Assembly (NCBI GenBank): GCA_007125435.1
Contig: SLDF01000367.1
Span: forward strand, 1 to 20,671
Length of the DNA: 20,671 nt
Origin: Saprospiraceae bacterium
GTDB taxonomy: Bacteria > Bacteroidota > Bacteroidia > Chitinophagales > Saprospiraceae
Reading direction: 5' to 3'
Shown: piece by piece, positions 14,717-20,671 of the stretch
Position numbering within the stretch: position 1 is the first letter of the stretch
Layout: each line of letters opens with the position of its first letter
Notes under the pieces: model-generated
Told to the model about the DNA's origin: nothing
Databases searched by the model: none
The model's input: only the letters and a program-made list of their open reading frames with translations
Position numbers and translations under genes: made by a program

Positions 14717-16171
14717 ATGAGAGGGTGGTGTACATTTTTTATTCTTTTCATAGCGGCACATGTATATGGTGTCAATGCTAGTGTTAGTCACGCTGTATTC
14801 AAAGCAGGAGATCAGGCGTATGTAGAAACGTCTATCAAGATCATGTCAAGACTTGTTGTTTTTAGCCCGCAGAAAGAAAATAAAGGTTTCATTCAGGCCT
14901 CTGTCGAAATCTTGGTCATGATCAAAGATGGCGAAGATATCATACAATACGATAGATCTCGCGTCAATAGCCCATTGGTTGAAGTACCTGTAGACTTTTC
15001 ATATATATGCCGTCTACCATGCCAGCCGGGAGATTATACAATAGAAGTAGAAATCACTGACCTCAATAATGTCAAAAGCTCTAACGTAAATACTCAGGAA
15101 ATTACTGTCAACTTCGACAATGGTGTGAACATAGGCGGCATACAAATGCTAGCTTCATTTCAAGCAGATGATACTAAGAGTAGTATGGTGAAAAATGGCT
15201 TTCTGATGGATCCCATAGCCTATAACTTTTACAACAAACACTTTGATAGACTTTCATTTTATACTGAGGTCTATCACACCGACACGGAAGAACAGCCATT
15301 TTACCTATTGAGGTATCTTGTTCAGAAGATAAAGGACGATGGTAGTAGAGAGGATCGACTTGTGCAGTATAAAAAAAGGCAACCAGTAGAGGTTGACCCA
15401 CTTCTTTTTCAACTTGACATTACTGAGATAGAATCAGGAGACTATGCATTGAATGTGGCCGTCATAACACCCAAAAAAGAGATAGTAGTAGAGAACGAAG
15501 TTGTTTTTATAAGAGCTAATCCGGAATACGACTATATACTACAGGTCAATGACATGGAAGAGCCGGACGACGATCTGGACTTTACAGCAGAACTCGACTC
15601 TGCGCAATTGGTATATGCACTAAAGGCTCTGATCCCTGTAGTGAATCCCACTGATGGACAAGTCCTTGATATAGTCCTGTCAAAAAAAGATGTCAAGGCT
15701 ATGCGCTTATTCCTATTCAATCACTTTGATCAAAACTTCGAAGGGAATCCTAAGTTTGGCTATGAACAGTATCTGCAGGTAGCTAATGCTGTTGACAAAA
15801 AATATGAAAATGGCTTTGGACATGGTTTTGAATCTGACCGCGGCTTTTACTTCTTGAAATATGGTAAGCCGGATGAAATTCAAGAGGTGTTTGATGACCC
15901 ATCAGCCCCACCCTATGAGATTTGGTTTTACAATAAACTGGTGTCTACCGGGCAAAACAATGTGCGCTTTGTTTTTTACAACCCTGACTTGATAGAAAAC
16001 GGACATCGACTATTGCACTCCACAGCAAGAGGTGAGTGGAATAATCCTAAATGGGAAGTCATGCTCTACAGCAATGCATCCAATGAAATCCAAGGCGGCA
16101 ACCCTGTGGATGCGACCCGTATGCAAGACAACTGGGGACGTCAAGCGAGAAGGCTGTATAATGATTTCTAA
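14717..16171 (+). CDS. GWxTD domain-containing secreted protein
   Basis: A 484-residue protein with a signal peptide (1 to about 21, cleavage near VNA-SV). Residues 22 to about 270 look like beta-sandwich material (alternating hydrophobic strands, for example FIQASVEILVMIK and YTIEVEITDL). The C-terminal region, about 320-455, matches the GWxTD domain of Bacteroidota: GHGFESDRGFYFLKYGKPDE (368-387) followed by YEIWFY. The eponymous motif is degenerate here (GFESD in place of GWxTD). The role of the domain is not established; it is found in exported proteins and is probably periplasmic or outer-membrane associated. Start ATG at 14717; the upstream gap of 99 bases shows no clear promoter. Confidence 0.8.
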   Translation: MRGWCTFFILFIAAHVYGVNASVSHAVFKAGDQAYVETSIKIMSRLVVFSPQKENKGFIQASVEILVMIKDGEDIIQYDRSRVNSPLVEVPVDFSYICRLPCQPGDYTIEVEITDLNNVKSSNVNTQEITVNFDNGVNIGGIQMLASFQADDTKSSMVKNGFLMDPIAYNFYNKHFDRLSFYTEVYHTDTEEQPFYLLRYLVQKIKDDGSREDRLVQYKKRQPVEVDPLLFQLDITEIESGDYALNVAVITPKKEIVVENEVVFIRANPEYDYILQVNDMEEPDDDLDFTAELDSAQLVYALKALIPVVNPTDGQVLDIVLSKKDVKAMRLFLFNHFDQNFEGNPKFGYEQYLQVANAVDKKYENGFGHGFESDRGFYFLKYGKPDEIQEVFDDPSAPPYEIWFYNKLVSTGQNNVRFVFYNPDLIENGHRLLHSTARGEWNNPKWEVMLYSNASNEIQGGNPVDATRMQDNWGRQARRLYNDF

Positions 16172-16190
16172 GTTGTCAATCGCTGCAAGA

Positions 16191-16220
16191 TTTGTCCATT
16201 CAAGGGTGTAAATAGTTTTG
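16191..16220 (+). promoter_or_regulatory. Predicted promoter upstream of the DUF6794 gene
   Basis: TTTG (16191-16194), 18 bases, then TAGTTTTG (16213-16220), an exact match to TTTG / TAnnTTTG. Transcription would begin near 16227, leaving a leader of about 165 bases before the ATG at 16392. Confidence 0.55.
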
Positions 16221-16391
16221 AAATACCTCATGTCGACTTAGTGCGGCACTAGCATCTGAAAACAAATTTGGACAGCTTATAGCGTCCTTGACAGTGAATA
16301 ACTTATGAGGTTCTGTTTCTATTTTTATGGTGTATACAAGATGTTCGCCTGTTCAGCGTTATTATTCTTTGGTGAATAATTTCAATTATCT

Positions 16392-16913
16392 ATGAGAATA
16401 TATCTTTCCTTGTGCTTGGCCTTGTGTATGCTGATGATAGTACCTACTTTGTCATATGGACAGAAGGGTGGTGAGGTGTATGAGACAGAGCCATATGAAG
16501 TAAGAATAAAAAAAGTATACATCAATGGTGTCTACATACCGGAAAATCTAGATGATGCCATTAGAGAACTGGACAGTAAGATGTCGCAGGAGGCGCTGGC
16601 TGCATTCAGGAAATACTCAGAAGAAGAAGCTGAGCGAAAAGCTTTTTTTAGTTTTGGCCGATGGATGATGGTCAATTGGGGTCTTGAAGAGGGGTCGAGA
16701 CTTTCTCACTACTTTAGGCAAGAGGGGGTCGGTGTGGTAGAGGATATGGTACGTGTCCTCATGGTGAGCTATCACCGTCATCTCAACGACAAGCCTCTCG
16801 ATTCAGAAACCCTCATGAATATCTACAAGAAGAAAAGACAAGACGAGCAAAAACAAAAGGAAAAGGAACGAGAAGCATTGATCGAGTCCCTGAGAAAAGG
16901 TGGCGGTCAGTAA
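16392..16913 (+). CDS. DUF6794 domain-containing exported protein
   Basis: A 173-residue protein with a signal peptide (1 to about 23, cleavage near SYG-QK). Residues about 48-135 match DUF6794 as I know it: YIPENLDDAIRELD (49-62), then FFSFGRWMMVNWGL (85-98), GSRLSHYF (101-108) and YHRHLNDKPL (127-136). The domain, from Bacteroidota and relatives, has no known function. The C-terminus (about 145-168) is a highly charged helix rich in K, E, R and Q, probably a short coiled coil. In many relatives the domain is cytoplasmic, so the signal peptide is worth noting. The first ATG (16392) gives a complete signal sequence. Confidence 0.75.
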   Translation: MRIYLSLCLALCMLMIVPTLSYGQKGGEVYETEPYEVRIKKVYINGVYIPENLDDAIRELDSKMSQEALAAFRKYSEEEAERKAFFSFGRWMMVNWGLEEGSRLSHYFRQEGVGVVEDMVRVLMVSYHRHLNDKPLDSETLMNIYKKKRQDEQKQKEKEREALIESLRKGGGQ

Positions 16914-16988
16914 TGCTTTTTTTTATTCAGAGTACCAATCAGATCCCTTAGCAGGCCTATCGAATTGCGATTGAGAATTATCAAAGAC

Positions 16989-17018
16989 TTTGATAGTCTG
17001 CGAAAAAAGTTACTTTTG
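16989..17018 (+). promoter_or_regulatory. Strong predicted promoter 414 bases upstream of topA
   Basis: TTTG (16989-16992), 18 bases, then TACTTTTG (17011-17018), an exact Bacteroidota consensus pair with the same spacing as the site at 16191. The first open frames after the expected start (near 17025) are only 5 and 9 codons long, so it drives either a long topA leader or a non-coding RNA that includes the repeat at 17194-17327. Confidence 0.55.
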
Positions 17019-17193
17019 TGCCAAATTAGATGCGGATAGTACAATAGAGTTACTTATATAGTTGTCAGGGATAGATATGCTATTTCATTGTGCAAGGCCG
17101 AGCTAAAAAGATTTAGTGTTCTGATAAGCAGCGTATATTTCGGGTTTAATCCAGAACTAGGGGAGAGGTTGAAAATGTCGCTTTATCAGGGGA

Positions 17194-17327
17194 ATTGCAT
17201 CAGCGATGTGAAAGGGTGGCGACGGCAGGAGCCAGACTCTGTGCAGCGATAGCGAAGCAGAGGCCGACCGTCCAGGGAGCCCTGAAACGTAGCGACCCGA
17301 CGACGATAGGAGGAGGGTGATGCCCAA
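17194..17327 (+). repeat. Family 2 dispersed element, copy B
   Basis: About 134 bases, homologous to the minus strand of 8215-8345. The ends gcatca (17197-17202) and tgatgc (17318-17323) are complementary. Internal conserved blocks are gatgtgaaagggtggcgac, agcgaagcagaggccga and gagccctg. It ends 104 bases before the topA start codon. Outside this element and the promoters, the gap 16914-17431 shows nothing recognisable. Confidence 0.8.
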
Positions 17328-17397
17328 GGCGAAAAAAGCGAAATAGACCCATGTCCAAAAGGAGAATTATCTGTTTATCTTAAACCATTTTTCAATA

Positions 17398-17405
17398 TAA
17401 CTTTT
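17398..17405 (+). promoter_or_regulatory. Weak -7-like box close to topA
   Basis: TAACTTTT resembles TAnnTTTG with the last base wrong, 26 bases before the topA ATG; TTTA lies 20 bases upstream of it. It is a possible proximal topA promoter, weaker than the site at 16989. Confidence 0.25.
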
Positions 17406-17431
17406 CTAAGTAAGAACAAGAAATCCAAACT

Positions 17432-20014
17432 ATGTCGAAAAATTTATTAATTGTAGAGTCACCGGCAAAGGCAAAAACCATCGAGAAGATACTCGGTAAG
17501 GATTTTACAGTGAAGTCCAGCTATGGACACGTGAGAGACCTGGATAAAGGGAATAAATCCGTAGATATTCAAAATGACTTCAAGCCCACCTACGTCGTCA
17601 CGCCAGAGAAAACACGGGTAGTCAAAGAGCTTAAATCGTGGGTAAAAAAGGCAGATGAGGTTTGGCTCGCAACGGATGAAGACCGCGAGGGAGAGGCTAT
17701 TTCATGGCATCTATGCGAGGTGCTAGGCCTTGATGTCGAACAGACAAAGAGGATTGTTTTTACAGAGATTACCCAAAAAGCCATCACTAAAGCCATCACA
17801 AATCCACGGACAGTAAACGTAGACCTGGTAGACGCTCAGCAAGCCAGGAGGATATTGGACAGATTAGTTGGATTTGAACTGTCAGAGATACTGTGGCGCA
17901 AAATAAAAGGAAAATTATCAGCCGGAAGGGTGCAATCTGTAGCCGTCAAGCTGATCGTAGATAAAGAAAGAGAAATTCAGAGCTTTGAGATATCCAACTT
18001 CTTCAAGATTGAAGCTTTATTCCCCGTGCGAAATGAGCAGGGCAAGACTGTACCGCTCAAAGCTGATCTGAAGAAAAACCTCAAGGATCAAACAACAGCT
18101 GAAGCTTTCTTGGAGGATTGTAAAGGTGCAACTTATGCGATCGAAGATATCGAGGTCAAGCCTTCGTATAGACGGCCAGCACCACCATTTACCACCTCTA
18201 CACTGCAACAGGAAGCGAGTAGGAAGCTCGGATTCAGCGTGAATCGTACAATGTCTGCCGCTCAGAAGCTTTATGAACAAGGGCACATCACCTATATGAG
18301 AACAGACTCGACCAGCCTGTCCGAGGACGCACTCAAGGCCATCAGTCAGACTATAAATAAAAACTACGGTTCAAAATATCTTAAAGTCAGAAGATACAAG
18401 ACGAAGCAAGAATCCGCTCAGGAGGCACACGAAGCTATACGACCTACTTATCCGGAAAAGACCGGAGTGTCAGGAGATAGAGATCAGGAACGCCTCTACG
18501 ATCTGATCTGGAAAAGGACAATCGCCTCCCAAATGGCAGATGCTATCCTGGAGCGGACCTTAGTACACATTGGTATCTCTACAAAGAAGGATGCCACACT
18601 ACTGGCAGAAGGTGAAGTATTAAAGTTCGATGGCTTTCTTAAAGTTTATTTCGAGTCGAAAGATGACGATGACGATGAAGAAGCAAAAGGCGTACTGCCT
18701 CCGCTAAAAGTAGGGATGGAGCTGTACCTCGATGAGATGAAAGCGACCGAAAGATTTACAAGACCTCCGGCCAGATATACAGAGGCCAGCCTCGTAAAGA
18801 AACTTGAGGAGCTAGGGATAGGGAGACCTTCAACTTATGCACCTACCATTACAAAAATAATGGAAGAGGGTAGGGGGTACGTCGTCAAAACAAGCAGAGA
18901 TGGAGAAGAACGCCAATATCAGGTCTTGACCTTAAAGGAGGATAACATCTCAAAAGCTACATCTTCTGAGGTGACCGGAGCAGTCAAGAATCGACTATTC
19001 CCAACGGATATGGGTATGGTAGTGACAGACTTCCTGGATAAGCACTTTGACGAGGTGATGGACTATAGCTTCACAGCAGATATCGAAGAGCAATTTGATG
19101 ATATTGCCAAGGGCAAAGTCAGATGGCAGGAGATGTTGAAAGGGTTTTACTTCCCCTTTAACAAGCAAGTCAAGAATACCATCGAGAACGCCGATAGAGC
19201 CTCAGGCGAGCGCATATTAGGAAAACACCCGGAATCCGGGAGAACTGTTTTAGTAAGAATCTCTAGGTATGGTTCACCGATCGTACAGATTGGCTCCAGA
19301 GAAGAATTGGCCGAAGATGAAAAGCCTCAATATTCCAATCTGAAGCCGGAGCAGTCCATCGAAACCATTACGCTAGATGAGGCGCTCACATTATTTCAGT
19401 TGCCTAGAACACTGGGGACATTTCAGGGAGAGGAAGTGACTGTGAACTCAGGGAGGTACGGGCCTTATGTCAAGTTTGGAGATACATTTGTCTCTCTGAG
19501 CAAAGGTGAAGACCCAATGGAGGTTAGCTTTGAGCGAGCGGCAGAACTCATACAGGCAAAACTAAAAGCCGATGCCCCGGTCATGAAATATAAAGACCAA
19601 CCTGTGACAAAGGGCAAAGGACGATTTGGCCCTTACCTCAAATGGAATGGAATGTTCATCAATGTACCTAAGCGCTATGATTTTGATAACTTATCGGAGT
19701 CAGAAATGGTAGAACTCATTGATGCCAAAATAGAAAAGGAAGCCAATCGCTACATCCAGCAATGGCCTGATGAAAAACTGGCTATAGAAAACGGCAGATG
19801 GGGCCCATTTATAAGATTTGGTAAAAAGTCTGTGAAGCTTGGAAAGAAAGCAGATGGAGAAAAGTATACCAAGGAAGATGCCGCAGAACTCACATTAGAT
19901 CAGGTCAAAGCAATGGTAGAAGCCGAAGTACCTGGTGCTTTTAAAAAGAAAAGTGCTAAGTCTACGACCGCAAAAAAGAAGACTACCAGAAAAAAAACTA
20001 CTGCGAAGAAGTAG
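17432..20014 (+). CDS. topA: DNA topoisomerase I (type IA)
   Basis: An 860-residue type IA topoisomerase that relaxes negative supercoils by cutting one strand. The N-terminal Toprim domain shows E9 in VESPAKAKT and D82/D84/E86 in TDEDREGEA. The active-site tyrosine is Y288 in GHITYMRTDSTSLS, with R290 beside it. Instead of zinc fingers, the C-terminus (about 610-830) has four Topo C-terminal repeats with the pattern GR-aromatic-GP or similar (SRYGSP, GRYGPY, GRFGPY, GRWGPF), as in other Bacteroidota. The last 23 residues are a K/T/A-rich basic tail that probably helps DNA binding. Start ATG at 17432. A repeat element and a distant strong promoter lie upstream; the DUF202 gene follows after 52 bases, probably on the same transcript. 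Confidence 0.97.
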   Translation: MSKNLLIVESPAKAKTIEKILGKDFTVKSSYGHVRDLDKGNKSVDIQNDFKPTYVVTPEKTRVVKELKSWVKKADEVWLATDEDREGEAISWHLCEVLGLDVEQTKRIVFTEITQKAITKAITNPRTVNVDLVDAQQARRILDRLVGFELSEILWRKIKGKLSAGRVQSVAVKLIVDKEREIQSFEISNFFKIEALFPVRNEQGKTVPLKADLKKNLKDQTTAEAFLEDCKGATYAIEDIEVKPSYRRPAPPFTTSTLQQEASRKLGFSVNRTMSAAQKLYEQGHITYMRTDSTSLSEDALKAISQTINKNYGSKYLKVRRYKTKQESAQEAHEAIRPTYPEKTGVSGDRDQERLYDLIWKRTIASQMADAILERTLVHIGISTKKDATLLAEGEVLKFDGFLKVYFESKDDDDDEEAKGVLPPLKVGMELYLDEMKATERFTRPPARYTEASLVKKLEELGIGRPSTYAPTITKIMEEGRGYVVKTSRDGEERQYQVLTLKEDNISKATSSEVTGAVKNRLFPTDMGMVVTDFLDKHFDEVMDYSFTADIEEQFDDIAKGKVRWQEMLKGFYFPFNKQVKNTIENADRASGERILGKHPESGRTVLVRISRYGSPIVQIGSREELAEDEKPQYSNLKPEQSIETITLDEALTLFQLPRTLGTFQGEEVTVNSGRYGPYVKFGDTFVSLSKGEDPMEVSFERAAELIQAKLKADAPVMKYKDQPVTKGKGRFGPYLKWNGMFINVPKRYDFDNLSESEMVELIDAKIEKEANRYIQQWPDEKLAIENGRWGPFIRFGKKSVKLGKKADGEKYTKEDAAELTLDQVKAMVEAEVPGAFKKKSAKSTTAKKKTTRKKTTAKK

Positions 20015-20066
20015 GTCTAAGATGATTGATGCCATATGTGGTCTTGCACAATAAAAAAGCTGAATT

Positions 20067-20399
20067 ATGAGAAGCTTAAAACCTAATGTCAGCAGATTTA
20101 TAAAACGGTCTGGATTAAGGCGGGAGTACGTCGTCAGGGAAAAGATGATCCTCAGGGACTTTCTTGCTATGGAACGAACTAGACTGTCAAATGAAAGGAC
20201 TTTTCTTACCTATATTCGTACAGGACTATATTTTCTTCTGGGAGCCGGTGCTATGCTGAAGTTAGTAGAATTTCAAGAAGTTAGGTGGTTAGGTTGGGCT
20301 TCACTAGCTATTGCAGTGGTTCTCTTTATTCTTGGAATTTTTCGATTTGTCCTTTTGAGAAGACAGATGAGAAGATTTTATACTCGGAAGACGAAGTAG
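20067..20399 (+). CDS. DUF202 family inner-membrane protein
   Basis: A 110-residue protein with a basic N-terminal extension of about 30 residues and then a DUF202 (PF02656) domain: LAMERTRLSNERTFLTYIRTG (about 35-55), the characteristic block before the first membrane helix (about 55-68). A second helix lies at about 75-95 and ends with basic residues (LLRRQMRR). DUF202 is widespread, related to the yeast vacuolar transporter chaperone C-terminal region, and has no assigned bacterial function that I know of. It lies 52 bases after topA on the same strand. The topA linkage may be only positional. Confidence 0.82.
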   Translation: MRSLKPNVSRFIKRSGLRREYVVREKMILRDFLAMERTRLSNERTFLTYIRTGLYFLLGAGAMLKLVEFQEVRWLGWASLAIAVVLFILGIFRFVLLRRQMRRFYTRKTK

Positions 20400-20528
20400 A
20401 GGCTTTGATGCCGTAGGCCTTTGAGTGGTTGAGAGTATTGGATTTGCGCTGATTGTATAACCTTTATATATTTCCTTATTCCGGATCACTTGTTTTTTCT
20501 GGGGACTAACACATAAGATGTCAAAAGA

Positions 20529-20671
20529 TCAACAATTGGCTAATCGGTTTATAGCCTTTTTTCTTGATAAGAACATGTGAGAAATACATCCATGTGGCAG
20601 GGTACATATAGTTGATCTGCCCTTGGTTTTTTTATACAATCTATTAGCCTTTTCTTTTTTGCTCCAGGTCA
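20529..20671 (-). CDS. Possible C-terminal end of a small basic protein, cut by the window edge
   Basis: On the minus strand a frame is open from the right edge to a TGA at 20531-20529, giving 46 codons rich in K and R (KKEKANRLYKKT near the start, SRKKAINRLANC at the end). The pattern, a KANRLYKKT helix followed by a short strand and a basic end, resembles small Bacteroidota proteins of unknown function that I recall only vaguely. Without the upstream sequence this cannot be confirmed. The rest of 20400-20671 shows no other gene. Confidence 0.3.
   Translation of the reverse strand, partial: TWSKKEKANRLYKKTKGRSTICTLPHGCISHMFLSRKKAINRLANC

Noticed and set aside
16361..16380. attatt/aataat inverted repeat just before the DUF6794 gene
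   Set aside because: A 6-bp AT-only stem with an 8-base loop is expected by chance in AT-rich sequence.
20518..20580. 20-codon plus-strand frame near the right edge
   Set aside because: It is very short, has no family resemblance and overlaps the possible minus-strand partial gene.

Overview
The window looks like chromosomal DNA from a member of the Bacteroidota, possibly the Saprospiria, though I cannot fix the genus. The evidence is the protein families (GWxTD, DUF2805/TIGR03643, DUF6794, a peptidase M28 fused to an outer-membrane barrel, a topoisomerase I with repeat C-terminus and no zinc fingers), several promoter-like sites of the Bacteroidota type (TTTG, about 18 bases, TAnnTTTG), and dispersed intergenic repeats. 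I see no rRNA, tRNA, insertion sequence, phage gene or CRISPR array.

Layout. 108-470 (-) is a VanZ-like membrane protein. 598-972 is a large repeat element with nested repeats. 1018-3062 (-) holds a class I glutamine amidotransferase-like protein and an ATP-grasp ligase with a histone-H1-like tail, separated by a terminator. Divergent from them at 3300-4109 (+) is an alpha/beta-hydrolase esterase; the three may form an amide-ligase pathway. 4174-5292 (+) is an AI-2E family permease whose stop codon abuts that of a convergent DUF2805 gene (5293-5550, -). 5799-6857 (+) is a ketoacyl-ACP synthase III, convergent with a hydrolase-OsmC fusion (6884-8104, -). 8570-10240 (+) is formate-tetrahydrofolate ligase (fhs), ended by a strong terminator. 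10442-13777 (-) holds the peptidase-barrel fusion, a BASS-family transporter and an SDR oxidoreductase. 14228-16913 (+) holds three exported proteins (a lipoprotein, a GWxTD protein, a DUF6794 protein). 17432-20399 (+) holds topA and a DUF202 membrane protein. The right edge may carry the end of a small minus-strand gene.

Most genes are housekeeping or envelope genes. The least explained part is intergenic. Two repeat families occur, each in two copies. Family 1 (598-972 and 13911-14080) has short conserved ends around a long inverted repeat whose arm sequence differs completely between copies while staying self-complementary, which points to selection on a folded structure. Family 2 (8215-8345 and 17194-17327) is about 130 bases, roughly 80% identical between copies, and in both cases ends a little over 100 bases before a start codon in the same relative orientation. 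The copy before topA lies downstream of a near-consensus promoter, so it may be transcribed in a long leader or as a separate RNA.
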